From Secundilactobacillus collinoides DSM 20515 = JCM 1123 (GTDB lineage: Bacteria > Bacillota > Bacilli > Lactobacillales > Lactobacillaceae), in the NCBI RefSeq assembly GCF_001435975.1, contig NZ_AYYR01000059.1:1-48184 (forward strand): a stretch of DNA of 48,184 nucleotides, read 5' to 3'. A program made the position numbers and the translations under genes. Of the stretch, positions 1 to 8,200 are shown piece by piece; position 1 is the first letter of the stretch; each line of letters opens with the position of its first letter. Below the pieces are notes generated by a model. The model saw nothing but the letters and a program-made list of their open reading frames with translations. It searched no databases and was not told where the DNA came from.

Positions 1-176
1 ACAACAACCAAGTCTTCTGGCTTTAAGGCGTCATAGTCGACACCGGAAGGCTTGATAACAAACAAGCCCTTTTCGCGATCAATCCCGGAAACGTTGCCCC
101 AAGTAAAGGTCACGAGACCTAATTTAGGAAGCTGCATGTTGGCTTCGTAAACTTCTTGTTTTAACTCTTCAAGCAT
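1..176 (-). CDS. L-ribulose-5-phosphate 4-epimerase, N-terminal part (cut by window edge)
   Basis: The 58 visible residues match the start of class II aldolase/AraD-fold epimerases (AraD, UlaF, SgbE): a GNVSGID motif near residue 28 and an IKPSGVDY motif near residue 41, which contribute to phosphate and substrate binding in that family. The known reaction is L-ribulose-5-phosphate to D-xylulose-5-phosphate, the step that feeds L-pentoses or ascorbate-derived pentoses into the phosphoketolase pathway. The ATG at 176 follows a GGAG-type ribosome binding site and lies 19 bp after the 3-epimerase gene, so it is the next gene of the same leftward operon. The rest of the protein, including the zinc histidines, is outside the window. 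Which of araD/ulaF/sgbE it is cannot be told from the sequence alone. Confidence 0.88.
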   Translation of the reverse strand, partial: MLEELKQEVYEANMQLPKLGLVTFTWGNVSGIDREKGLFVIKPSGVDYDALKPEDLVV

Positions 177-195
177 ATGATTTACTCCTTCAAAT

Positions 196-1089
196 TTAGT
201 GGGTTGCGGAAAACTGTTGATTTTGTTCTTGTTCAATACCAACTTTATTAAATAGATCATCAAAATACTTTTTAGCATTTTTGATTTCATCAATTGCATT
301 ATTATTCTTCCCAGTCCACATTTCAATAGTGTAACTACCCGAATAATTTAATCGTGTAAGCAAACGTAGACATCCCTCAAAATCAACGCAACCCTTTCCA
401 AAGGGAACTTCTTTAAATTGTCCTTTAAAAGTTGGCGTAACGGCAAGAGTATCTTTTAAATGTATGGCAGCCACTGATGAAAGGTTTTCTTCCAAGTCCT
501 CAGATACATTATTTTCTGGCCAAGCTGTAATGTTTCCAAGATCTGGATAGCCCTGTAACCAAGGACTAGGAATCATTTCCTTATAATGACTGATTTTTGC
601 CAATGAATTAATAAACGGATCATCCATTGTTTCAATAGATAACATCACTAGTTTCTTAGCCGCCATTTCAACACATTTATTGAGATTTTCAACAAAATAT
701 TCGCGAGACTCAACAGTCTTTTTTTCATAATAGACATCATATCCGGCTAATTGAATATTACGAATGCCGAGATCCACCGCTAAATCAATAGCTTTTTGCA
801 TCATCTCTAAAGATTTTTTGCGAACATCAGGATCCGAAGAACCTAAAGGAAAGCGGCGGTGCCCCGACAACATCATTGTGTTAATCCGGCTATTGGTTTT
901 CCACATGGCATTTCTAAAGTCTTCACGTTGTTTCTTTGACCAATCTAACCGAGCTAATCTTTCGTCACTCTCATCAATCGAAAACTCTAAAAAATTAAAA
1001 CCTAATTGATGCACTAAATTAAATTTTTCTTCCCAAGATAAATCTTGAGGAAGAGCTTTTTCGTATATACCTAATGCGTTTACAGTCAT
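196..1089 (-). CDS. L-ribulose/L-xylulose-5-phosphate 3-epimerase (UlaE/SgbU type)
   Basis: A 297-residue TIM-barrel protein of the xylose-isomerase-like superfamily, closest by eye to UlaE/SgbU: the N-terminal [24 protein letters not shown], and [12 protein letters not shown] segments, and the metal-ligand region [10 protein letters not shown] are characteristic. Known reaction: L-xylulose-5-phosphate to L-ribulose-5-phosphate, between 3-keto-L-gulonate-6-phosphate decarboxylase and the 4-epimerase. The start chosen is the ATG at 1089, which overlaps the kinase stop in an ATGA arrangement and has an AAGGTG-type ribosome binding site; a longer open frame to 1128 lies inside the kinase gene and is not needed. 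Translational coupling to the kinase is likely. It supports a pathway ending in D-xylulose-5-phosphate. Confidence 0.9.
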   Translation of the reverse strand: MTVNALGIYEKALPQDLSWEEKFNLVHQLGFNFLEFSIDESDERLARLDWSKKQREDFRNAMWKTNSRINTMMLSGHRRFPLGSSDPDVRKKSLEMMQKAIDLAVDLGIRNIQLAGYDVYYEKKTVESREYFVENLNKCVEMAAKKLVMLSIETMDDPFINSLAKISHYKEMIPSPWLQGYPDLGNITAWPENNVSEDLEENLSSVAAIHLKDTLAVTPTFKGQFKEVPFGKGCVDFEGCLRLLTRLNYSGSYTIEMWTGKNNNAIDEIKNAKKYFDDLFNKVGIEQEQNQQFSATH

Positions 1090-2615
1090 TCTTCCACACC
1101 TTCTTGAAACGATTTCAAAAGCCCCCAATGCCCATCCAAGGCTTGGGTAAGTGACACATACGCTTCATACTTTTGATCATAAATTTTAAATTGATCAGCT
1201 TGAGGTTCAAATCTCTGTTTAACTCGTGACATGTTGGAGACGGCATCCTCCATATTTTTATAGAATCCAGAACCTACTGCTGAAGTTATTGCTCCGCCTA
1301 ATCCACCGAGTTCGTTTGCCTCAACCAGTTCAATTGGCATATTTAAAATATTCGAAAACATTTGAACCCAGCTTGGAGAATTAGTGCCGCCACCTGACAT
1401 TCGAATAACTTCCGGTTTATGCCCAAGTACTCTTAATAACGATTGGACGTGAACTCGATGAGCAAAAGCGATGCCTTCATAAACAGCCCGAATCATTTCT
1501 GATTTCGTTGTGGTACTCTGCATTCCTATAAATGAACCAGTAGCATTCGGATCAGAATTACTGCCATATAAAAACGGAAAGAAGATCAGTTTTGAAAATT
1601 TAGCATCTGTATTTTCTAAAAAAATCTCAAGGTCATCATAAATAGTTTTGTTATTTTCTTTTGCATCTCTTATTTCAGCAGTCATTAACATTTTAATTAC
1701 AATATCTAAATTTCCAGCAGAAGTGGGGCTAGATGCTTCAATCAGCTTTTTACCAGTTGGAAAAATTGAATTCATTAATCCACTATCAAATGATGCCATT
1801 GCGTCTGAAGGAAACAAGTTCATATTCCATGTTCCCGCAATTAAACTGAATTTACTGCTATCTAAGACGCCAGTGGCAATAGAACAGGCATCAATGTCAA
1901 ACATGCCTCCGAATACCGGCGTACCCACCTGGATTCCCAACACGTTTGCTGCGCTATTAGAGACTACCCCACACTGATCTGTTGCTTTCACCAATTTGGG
2001 CATTTTGGAAAACATTTCGGAAATGCCAAAGAAATCAAATAATTTTTTATCATAATCCTCAGTGGATAAATTCACGAAGTTGTTCCCAGAAGCATCACCA
2101 ATTTCTTGGAAAACATCCCCAGTAATGAGGTAGCGAATAAAGTCTTTGTTCGAAAGAATTTTTCCTATTTTATTGTAATTTTCTGGTTCATTATCTTTGA
2201 TCCATCGTAAAATGACTGGTGCCTGACTCGCCATTACGTGTTGATGGCTAATGTCAAAAATTTGTCGAACTTTACTTTCAAAATGCTCAGCATATTTTTC
2301 AGCACGACTGTCAGCAGATAAAATACCATCCATGAATATCTCGTTGTTTTTACCTAAAACGTAGAGACCCTTACCATGACCAACAGTAGAAACGCCATCT
2401 ATATCATTTTTCGACAAATTCGCCTTAGCAATAGAATCATGACATGCTATGCCTAAATCATGCCAAAGATTACCCAATTGAATTTCATGGAAACCTGGCT
2501 TCCGCTCACGCCCTTTTGTTGGAAATGATGAACAGGATAGTTGGTCACCATTTTCATTAAAAATTGCAACTTTAGTATTCGTTCCACCATTATCAATGGT
2601 TAGATAATTTGCCAT
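1086..2615 (-). CDS. FGGY-family carbohydrate kinase, L-xylulose / 3-keto-L-gulonate kinase type
   Basis: A 509-residue FGGY kinase, usual length for the family. The N-terminal ATPase-fold phosphate loop DNGGTNTKVA sits at residues 8-17, and the second-domain motif RMSGGGTNSPSWVQMFS near residues 403-419 is the adenosine/phosphate region. Similarity to LyxK/SgbK is suggested by the TVGHGKGLY segment and by the neighbours, a 3-epimerase and a 4-epimerase. LyxK phosphorylates L-xylulose and 3-keto-L-gulonate, so either could be the substrate here. The gene follows the propeller-like gene by 14 bp and overlaps the 3-epimerase by 4 bp, so the three are co-transcribed. Family is certain, substrate is inferred. 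Confidence 0.88.
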   Translation of the reverse strand: MANYLTIDNGGTNTKVAIFNENGDQLSCSSFPTKGRERKPGFHEIQLGNLWHDLGIACHDSIAKANLSKNDIDGVSTVGHGKGLYVLGKNNEIFMDGILSADSRAEKYAEHFESKVRQIFDISHQHVMASQAPVILRWIKDNEPENYNKIGKILSNKDFIRYLITGDVFQEIGDASGNNFVNLSTEDYDKKLFDFFGISEMFSKMPKLVKATDQCGVVSNSAANVLGIQVGTPVFGGMFDIDACSIATGVLDSSKFSLIAGTWNMNLFPSDAMASFDSGLMNSIFPTGKKLIEASSPTSAGNLDIVIKMLMTAEIRDAKENNKTIYDDLEIFLENTDAKFSKLIFFPFLYGSNSDPNATGSFIGMQSTTTKSEMIRAVYEGIAFAHRVHVQSLLRVLGHKPEVIRMSGGGTNSPSWVQMFSNILNMPIELVEANELGGLGGAITSAVGSGFYKNMEDAVSNMSRVKQRFEPQADQFKIYDQKYEAYVSLTQALDGHWGLLKSFQEGVEE

Positions 2616-2629
2616 GTTATTTCGCCATC

Positions 2630-3634
2630 CTATTCAACTTCTATTTCATAAATAGCTACCTGATTTGCTTCACGATTAGCTGATAACAAGTATTTTTTGT
2701 TGTTTTTTTCAAAAACGGTCACATTACTTGGGCCTACCTGTTGATCAATTAACTGTGAATCTAAACGATCACTACTGATGAGTTCCAAGTTTTGTTTCCC
2801 TGCACGCCATCCGAAAATGAAGTAATCTTTATTCCCTAATTTGCCACCCCAAATTGCATGGCCGAAAGGCGTATCGGCTTCACTTCTGTAGATGGACTTA
2901 AAATTATTGTCTGAAATTCGTAAATAAGGTCCATGAAACCCTTCAATTGTCAGATATTCTTCTTTTCCATCCTCATTAATATCAGCACTATAAATATCTG
3001 AAGTTTCAATATCAGACAATTGTTCCAGTTGCCAATCTTTCGATTCAGTCGGATGAGTTAATTTATATATACCCTGAACACCAGTAATGAGTGAATAGCC
3101 ATTCATACGTTTGTAGCCATGGTTTTTCGTTAGAGAAAGACTAAGAGCTTTTAAATTTTCCACTTTAGAAAGTGAATCATCATATTCACCAACCCAAATT
3201 TTTCCTGGATCGGTCCAATCATCAGTATCTTTCTTGGAATTTGCAATGGAGCAACCAATGTACCAATACCCAGAACCGCTTTGTTTTTTTATAATGTCAA
3301 ACCTGTGAATATATGGAAATTCACCAACAACAGTTTGATCCCATGTAACGCCATTAAACGTTTCCTTAACAATTCTGCAGGCTGCCGAATTAAACCCAGG
3401 ATAAAATCTTTGAGTAGCTAGAAAATTTAAGGTGTTGGGAATCTGAACCATAGTCATTGTTCCACCAACGTCAGGCCAAACCACAGTGCGAGCATAGTTA
3501 TTATTTAAATCATACGCATAGCATGGTTTCTCTTCCTCAGAGGCAACCACAACAAAGTCTTTATCTTCGTTCTTTAAACGCATAATTGCATAACAGTGAT
3601 CTAATTCATCATTAAAAATTTTGTTGAATTTCAA
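2630..3634 (-). CDS. unrecognised propeller-like protein in the sugar-acid operon
   Basis: I do not recognise this 334-residue protein. It has no signal peptide, so it is cytoplasmic. It is rich in aromatic residues and short beta-strand-like stretches, and near residue 218 has DINEDGKEE, which resembles the calcium loop of FG-GAP/VCBS propeller blades. A beta-propeller lactonase, lyase or sugar-acid isomerase is a reasonable guess, no more. The TTG at 3634 is preferred because GGAGG lies 8 bp before it; a slightly longer frame from 3649 would include that site. It sits between the dehydrogenase and the kinase, 14 bp ahead of the kinase, with a LacI-type operator in its leader, so it acts before or beside phosphorylation. 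Confidence 0.75.
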   Translation of the reverse strand: MKFNKIFNDELDHCYAIMRLKNEDKDFVVVASEEEKPCYAYDLNNNYARTVVWPDVGGTMTMVQIPNTLNFLATQRFYPGFNSAACRIVKETFNGVTWDQTVVGEFPYIHRFDIIKKQSGSGYWYIGCSIANSKKDTDDWTDPGKIWVGEYDDSLSKVENLKALSLSLTKNHGYKRMNGYSLITGVQGIYKLTHPTESKDWQLEQLSDIETSDIYSADINEDGKEEYLTIEGFHGPYLRISDNNFKSIYRSEADTPFGHAIWGGKLGNKDYFIFGWRAGKQNLELISSDRLDSQLIDQQVGPSNVTVFEKNNKKYLLSANREANQVAIYEIEVE

Positions 3635-3667
3635 AATTATATCCTCCATCTTGAAATGATGTCCTTG

Positions 3668-3681
3668 GTTAATCGGTTAAC
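3668..3681. promoter_or_regulatory. LacI-type operator 1 (internal, before the propeller-like gene)
   Basis: GTTAATCGGTTAAC, an almost perfect 14-bp palindrome (6 of 7 paired positions) around a central CG, the symmetry typical of LacI/GalR operators. It lies 33 bp upstream of the propeller-like gene and after the dehydrogenase terminator, so the downstream genes can be controlled apart from the dehydrogenase. Likely bound by the LacI-family protein at 5252-6259. Confidence 0.75.
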
Positions 3682-3693
3682 TAAAATTCTTTA

Positions 3694-3727
3694 AAAATAG
3701 GTTGAAAATAAATTCTCAACCTATTTT
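3694..3727 (-). terminator. terminator or attenuator after the dehydrogenase gene
   Basis: A perfect 12-bp stem (3694-3705 with 3716-3727) and 10-base loop, followed on the minus strand by TTTTT. It begins 6 bp after the dehydrogenase stop and would reduce or end transcription before the propeller-like gene. Confidence 0.75.
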
Positions 3728-3733
3728 GGCAAT

Positions 3734-4690
3734 CTACGCATTTACTTGATTCAAAGGCTTTCCGTCCTGTAGAAAAGAAATTAAATTTTGCGATGCTTCT
3801 TGAGCGATTGCAGTACGCGCTTCTAAAGTCCCAGTCCCTGCATGCGGTGACATGATAACATTGTCCAAGGATCGCAAATCTTCCGATACAGTTGGTTCGT
3901 TTTCAAATACATCCAAACCGGCTCCAGCAATTTGTCCGTTTTTTAGAGCATCAACTAAATCTGCTTCTTTAACCAAAACCCCTCGAGCTGCATTCACAAG
4001 ATAAGCAGTGTTTTTCATCTTGCTAAATACTCCACTGTTGAATATACCAATTGTTGACGGCAATGCTGGTGCGTGCAGCGTTATAACATCAGAGGTTTTA
4101 ATCAGAGTATCAAAGTCAACATATTTTACATCTAATTTCTTCTCTAATTCAGAATCTAATTGACGAACATCATTGTAAATAACATTCATTCCGAGTGCTT
4201 GGCAGAAACGGCCTACCTCTGAACCAATACGACCCATTCCATATACGCCTAATGTCTTTCCTTGAAGGCTCATGCCCATATATTGTTTTTCTGAAACATC
4301 AATCCAATCACCTTTTCTGACTACCTTGTCATAAAAAGATAACCGTCTTACTGTTGCCAACAACAGGGCAAAAGTCATTTCAGCAGTTGGAACCCGGACA
4401 CCCATAGGACAATTGGAAACAACGATGCCCTTCTCCTTGGCATATTTTGTATCGATATGATCAAAACCAACACCATTAGCAGTAATAACCTTTAAGTTAG
4501 TCCCGGCATCGATTAACTCACGATCAGCTTTTGTCCCCATTAACAGTAGCCCGTCAAAATTGGACAAATTGCTAAGAATCCAATCGCGAGTTTCTTTTTC
4601 AGGTTCATAAGTAACATCAAATGTCTTACGTAATTCTTCAAGTCCTTCTTCAGGAATGATTCCAGTAACTAATACTTTTGCCTTGCTCAT
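3734..4690 (-). CDS. D-isomer-specific 2-hydroxyacid dehydrogenase (2-keto-sugar-acid reductase candidate)
   Basis: A 318-residue NAD(P)-dependent D-2-hydroxyacid dehydrogenase. Seen: Rossmann motif YGMGRIG near residue 150, and the catalytic triad of the family as Arg236 (NAARG), Glu265 (ENEP) and His283 (SPHAG). Relatives include GhrB/2-ketogluconate reductase and phosphoglycerate dehydrogenase-like enzymes. In this operon the likely role is NAD(P)H-dependent reduction of a 2-keto or 2,3-diketo sugar acid, the step done by the unrelated YiaK in the E. coli yia/sgb pathway; that assignment is inference. It is the first gene of the leftward operon, directly behind the regulated promoter at 4877-4905. 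Ribosome binding site GGAG precedes the ATG. Confidence 0.85.
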   Translation of the reverse strand: MSKAKVLVTGIIPEEGLEELRKTFDVTYEPEKETRDWILSNLSNFDGLLLMGTKADRELIDAGTNLKVITANGVGFDHIDTKYAKEKGIVVSNCPMGVRVPTAEMTFALLLATVRRLSFYDKVVRKGDWIDVSEKQYMGMSLQGKTLGVYGMGRIGSEVGRFCQALGMNVIYNDVRQLDSELEKKLDVKYVDFDTLIKTSDVITLHAPALPSTIGIFNSGVFSKMKNTAYLVNAARGVLVKEADLVDALKNGQIAGAGLDVFENEPTVSEDLRSLDNVIMSPHAGTGTLEARTAIAQEASQNLISFLQDGKPLNQVNA

Positions 4691-4848
4691 GGTATAATCT
4701 CCATTTCTAGTTAACAGATTTATCTAAAGTTCACAACCAAAACCTTTATAATCATTTGTGATTTCATTTTTTCGGTACTTGGAAAAAGTTAACCAACAAT
4801 GATCGATGAAAAATAAAACAACGTAATTTAAGAACTCAATATAATTTG

Positions 4849-4862
4849 GTTAAGCGATTAAC
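4849..4862. promoter_or_regulatory. LacI-type operator 2 (at the dehydrogenase promoter)
   Basis: GTTAAGCGATTAAC, 6 of 7 positions symmetric. It lies about 15 bp downstream of the -10 box of the leftward promoter, around or just after the expected transcription start, where a LacI-family repressor would block initiation or elongation. Confidence 0.78.
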
Positions 4863-4876
4863 TAACTTACACTTGA

Positions 4877-4905
4877 ATCTTATAACCTAACATCGCTTTT
4901 GTCAA
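4877..4905 (-). promoter_or_regulatory. sigma-A promoter of the leftward catabolic operon
   Basis: On the minus strand: -35 TTGACA (4900-4905), 17-bp spacer, -10 TAAGAT (4877-4882). Near-consensus strength, overlapped at the -35 by a cre-like site and followed by an operator, so it is built to be repressed twice. Confidence 0.75.
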
Positions 4906-4913
4906 CGCTTTCT
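4900..4913. promoter_or_regulatory. cre-like site over the -35 box
   Basis: TGTCAACGCTTTCT matches the catabolite-responsive element pattern TGWNANCGNTNWCA with one mismatch at the last base. Its position over the -35 hexamer fits CcpA repression when a preferred sugar is present. Confidence 0.5.
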
Positions 4914-5092
4914 GCAAGATAATTTAGCTTCTAATGTGAAAAAAAACCATATATTACTGTTGGACTGAGTATCTTATAGTGCATAAATGCTGATGCCACG
5001 GTGTTCATTCAACGATTTATAAAACAAGTTATTACAGATTATTATTATTTTAAATCAAGACATCATTTAAAAAAATTAAAAAAAAAAGACTA

Positions 5093-5106
5093 GTTAATCG
5101 GTTCAC
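5093..5106. promoter_or_regulatory. LacI-type operator 3 (before the regulator gene)
   Basis: GTTAATCGGTTCAC, a weaker copy (5 of 7 symmetric positions) of the same palindrome, 146 bp upstream of the regulator start. It suggests autoregulation, or DNA looping with operator 2. A TATAAT -10 candidate for the regulator lies at 5147-5152 but without a clear -35. Confidence 0.55.
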
Positions 5107-5251
5107 CGCTTTTTTGTAGTATAAATTATATTTAGTGCTAAAATAGTATAATAGTTATCGGATTTCAGCAAAGCATTCCTGTTGACATGTCTTTTATTTT
5201 TGAAGAAATCGATGGGCTTAAAAATCAATTTCAAACAGTAGGAGGTTTATT

Positions 5252-6259
5252 TTGGATAAATTTACAATAAAAGATATTGCCAAACTAGCAGACGTTTCAA
5301 CTGCGACTGTCTCTAACTACCTGAACAGTAATTATGCAAAAATGTCATCAACCACCCAAAAAAAATTAGCGGGAATTATTGACAAAACCAATTATCATCC
5401 AAGTACAACGGCGCGTAATCTCGCCAAAAATGAAAACAAAACTATAGGGGTTTCTGTAGCAGATATCACAAACCCATTTACTTCCCCTGTTATTTCAGGA
5501 ATTTCTGAAAAATGTGAGCAGTATGGGTACAAAATGGTATTCACTAATTCAAATAATGACGAACAACGAGAGATTGAAAATATCAATCGGTTACGAGAGG
5601 ACGAGGTTGCCGGATTAATTATTGATCCCGTAAATCCTAACAATAACATCTATAATCAGCTATCAAATTCTTTTACCGTAATCGTTGACCGTCAATCACA
5701 ACGAAGCATCATTGACACAATCATCACAGACAATATGAAATCAGTACAAAAAATGACTTCAAAGATGTTATCAAAAAATTATACTGACTTGTATTTTGTT
5801 ACTTGGCCATTAGACGGCATTAGCACCCGTTTAAATAGATATGCCGGTTTTAATAAAGCGACCGGTTATTCCGATAATGAACATTTAGTGACGATTCCAT
5901 ATAACTATGACTCCTCAAAGGACACCAGTTTAGAAAAAAGAATAAAAATCATCCTTCGCGATCCGGATAAGAAAGTCGGTTTCTTTACTATGAATTCACG
6001 CGTCCTACAAGAATTTTTAAAGGCAACGCAAAAAATGTCCTATACTTATCCACGTGACTTTGGAGTAGCTACCTATGAGGAATTTGATTGGATGCAACTT
6101 ATGAAACCCGCTATCAGTTGCATACGTCAGGATTCATTTGCTATTGGATGTGAAGCAATGGAATTATTAAAAGACAAACTAGGTACTTCTTATAATAGCG
6201 AACCATCCCCTAAGGTGAAAACAATCGCCACACAGCTTATTATTCGTGATAGTTTCTAA
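5252..6259 (+). CDS. LacI-family transcriptional regulator of the sugar-acid island
   Basis: A 335-residue LacI/GalR-family protein of normal length. The N-terminal helix-turn-helix and hinge (TIKDIAKLADVSTATVSNYL, residues 4-23, then TARNLAKNENKTIGV near 54-68) are clear; residues about 62-330 form the periplasmic-binding-protein-like sensor domain that would bind a pathway sugar or sugar acid. TTG start with AGGAGGT 5 bp upstream. It is divergent from the dehydrogenase operon and convergent with the YhcH-MFS-YhcH operon. The five GTTAAYCG-type palindromes near both operons and near itself are its probable operators. KdgR-like regulators of uronate use belong to the same family, but the ligand is not readable here. 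Confidence 0.92.
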   Translation: MDKFTIKDIAKLADVSTATVSNYLNSNYAKMSSTTQKKLAGIIDKTNYHPSTTARNLAKNENKTIGVSVADITNPFTSPVISGISEKCEQYGYKMVFTNSNNDEQREIENINRLREDEVAGLIIDPVNPNNNIYNQLSNSFTVIVDRQSQRSIIDTIITDNMKSVQKMTSKMLSKNYTDLYFVTWPLDGISTRLNRYAGFNKATGYSDNEHLVTIPYNYDSSKDTSLEKRIKIILRDPDKKVGFFTMNSRVLQEFLKATQKMSYTYPRDFGVATYEEFDWMQLMKPAISCIRQDSFAIGCEAMELLKDKLGTSYNSEPSPKVKTIATQLIIRDSF

Positions 6260-6273
6260 ATATATATTTCCCC

Positions 6274-6308
6274 AGCTTGATTCCATTTGTGGATTTCAAG
6301 CTTTTTTT
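6274..6308 (+). terminator. terminator of the LacI-family gene
   Basis: Stem AGCTTGA (6274-6280) with TCAAGCT (6296-6302) plus an inner CCA/TGG, followed by a run of T on the plus strand, 15 bp after the stop codon. Confidence 0.8.
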
Positions 6309-6321
6309 GTTGAATAAAAAA

Positions 6322-6347
6322 CACTCACTGAAAATACTCAGTGAGTG
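6322..6347 (-). terminator. terminator of the YhcH-MFS-YhcH operon
   Basis: Ten-base-pair perfect stem CACTCACTGA/TCAGTGAGTG with 6-base loop; on the minus strand it is followed by TTTTTT. It closes the leftward operon 23 bp after its last stop codon. Confidence 0.8.
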
Positions 6348-6370
6348 CTTTTTAACTAAGCCGAATTTTA

Positions 6371-6838
6371 TTAATCAATCGCGATCTTAACACAAAGCTT
6401 ATGATTGTGCCCAATTTTACCATTCACCATACCATGTGCAGCATGTAAATCGGTTGGGTCAAAAATTGCATAGTGCCGGTCTGTGAGTAACGCCTTACTG
6501 TGAAATGCTGGATGACCAAAATGCTGAATTTCTTCTTCTGGGTCATATTCATCAGTAGCTGCCGCATCTCCATCGTCAGCCCACCGAACCCATTCGGCAC
6601 CTTTAATCATGTAATGAATGTCAATGTGCTTACGATGAGTTTCATAATCCATTCCTGCATAATCACGAGTATCATATTCTTGAAAGCGGAGCTCCACTCC
6701 TTCGGCAATTTCCTTAGGCCCTAGTGGCTCAGCTAATAATTCGTCCGTCGACCGTGCATCTAACCAATCAAGAGCAGTCTGAATGCGTTTTTCTACCTTT
6801 TCGTTACGCTGATGGTTCTTACTTAAACCGAATTCCAT
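6371..6838 (-). CDS. YhcH/YjgK/YiaL-family (DUF386) protein, copy 1
   Basis: A 155-residue member of the cupin-like YhcH/YjgK/YiaL family: the core RKHIDIHYMIKGAEWVRW (about residues 68-85), the EEEIQHFG segment and the C-terminal FDPTDLHAAHG with HKLCVKI are the family's metal-binding and barrel strands. Members (E. coli YiaL, YhcH, EbgC) sit in operons for keto-sugar acids, sialic acid and modified galactosides and are thought to act on sugar anomers; the exact reaction is not settled. Last gene of the operon, 37 bp after the MFS gene, with AAGGAG before the ATG. A second, clearly different member lies at the head of the same operon. Confidence 0.88.
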   Translation of the reverse strand: MEFGLSKNHQRNEKVEKRIQTALDWLDARSTDELLAEPLGPKEIAEGVELRFQEYDTRDYAGMDYETHRKHIDIHYMIKGAEWVRWADDGDAAATDEYDPEEEIQHFGHPAFHSKALLTDRHYAIFDPTDLHAAHGMVNGKIGHNHKLCVKIAID

Positions 6839-6875
6839 AATTATATTTCTCCTTATTCAAATATATTTTCTTTTT

Positions 6876-8186
6876 TTAACGGCCATTAACATGATCAACA
6901 ACCGCTGAAGTTACTTCTGACTGGCCACTGCTCGCTTGACTATTTTTGTCTGCATCTGATTCTCGAACAAACAGTAAAGCAACAACGGCAATAAGTGGAA
7001 AGACTGCAATAATCAAATACGATGACACATAGCTACCCGTCGATGCCAAAATCTGGCCTAATAAAACAGGCGCTAAGAATGAGCCTACTTGGTTAAAGAC
7101 GTTGATAAAGCCCGATACAGTACCACGTTGATCTGCTGGCGCAACTTCTACCGAAAGGTTATTAGTGATGGTACTAAACATAAATGCTCCAACACCCATC
7201 GCACCTGTCCAGAAGTACAACATGACAATGTTTCCATGAGGGATGAACGTAAACCCAATAATAGTCGGTGTGAAAATCGCCATAAAAATTGCAGCCCAAA
7301 CATGACGAGACCATTTCGAATGATCAGAAATCCATTCCGCTACAATCATTGAAATAACAGATGTGATCCCAAAAATTGACATGGCAACACCAGCGGTAAT
7401 AACGTTAAACTTAAGGCTTTTCACCATAAATAGGTTAGCCCAGTTTGTTACACCCCACTTGGCACCAGTAGCGAAAAGACCAGTAATTGCTAGCATCCAA
7501 ACGCTACGATTATTAATTGCTTTTTTCAAACGTTGAATTGCTGTTTCTTCTTCAATTTGTCCATTTGCTTCCTTAATTTTAAATTGTTGAGGAAATGGCG
7601 GATTTCCTTTGATCGCAAAATAAGCAAAAATCAATGCTGCCAAAGGAAAGACAGCGGTTACACCTAAAGCCGCACGCCAGCCATAATGAACCATCACAGA
7701 TGGAGCATATAAATTGATAACGGTTAAGCCGAATGATGTACAGGTGTTAAATATACCAGTCGCAGTCGCACGTTTTTTACCATCAAACCATTCTGTAATA
7801 ATCCCTAGACATGCTGATAAATCTGGTCCACTTACTAAACCGAGGATGAAACGTAAAGCCAATCCATCCCAATAGCCTCGCATAAACACCATGGCGGTCA
7901 TCATTACTAAATTACCGAGCACAGCAGCCATCAATAATTTCTTATAGCCAAATTTGTCTGCTAACATTCCTCCGGGAAGAACGGTAATCGCATAACCAAT
8001 ATAAAACGCTGTAAGATAATTGTTTCCTTGTTGTACGGTAAAATGCAATGAATCGATTGCGCTTGGCATTATAGTCGACCAAGAAAGTCTTGTAATAAAA
8101 CTGATTAGAAAAGCAAACCAGATACCAGCTAAAACTAAAATTTGTCTGGCAGTCCATCTGCCGTGAGCAGCCTCAGTATTTTGCAT
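6876..8186 (-). CDS. MFS transporter, anion:cation symporter (hexuronate/sugar-acid) type
   Basis: A 436-residue 12-helix MFS protein. The first helix region with RLSWSTIMPSAIDSL and the loop LADKFGYKK (motif A variant) between helices 2 and 3 fit the ACS family, whose members carry hexuronates, galactonate and related acids with H+ or Na+. A long charged loop in the middle (about residues 203-225, with NGQIEEETAIQRLKKA) separates the two six-helix halves. Located between two YhcH/YiaL-family genes, 14 bp from the upstream one, so the most likely job is uptake of the sugar acid used by this island. It would replace the TRAP transporter of the E. coli yia operon. The substrate is inferred. Confidence 0.88.
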   Translation of the reverse strand: MQNTEAAHGRWTARQILVLAGIWFAFLISFITRLSWSTIMPSAIDSLHFTVQQGNNYLTAFYIGYAITVLPGGMLADKFGYKKLLMAAVLGNLVMMTAMVFMRGYWDGLALRFILGLVSGPDLSACLGIITEWFDGKKRATATGIFNTCTSFGLTVINLYAPSVMVHYGWRAALGVTAVFPLAALIFAYFAIKGNPPFPQQFKIKEANGQIEEETAIQRLKKAINNRSVWMLAITGLFATGAKWGVTNWANLFMVKSLKFNVITAGVAMSIFGITSVISMIVAEWISDHSKWSRHVWAAIFMAIFTPTIIGFTFIPHGNIVMLYFWTGAMGVGAFMFSTITNNLSVEVAPADQRGTVSGFINVFNQVGSFLAPVLLGQILASTGSYVSSYLIIAVFPLIAVVALLFVRESDADKNSQASSGQSEVTSAVVDHVNGR

Positions 8187-8200
8187 AGTAATTTCTCCTC

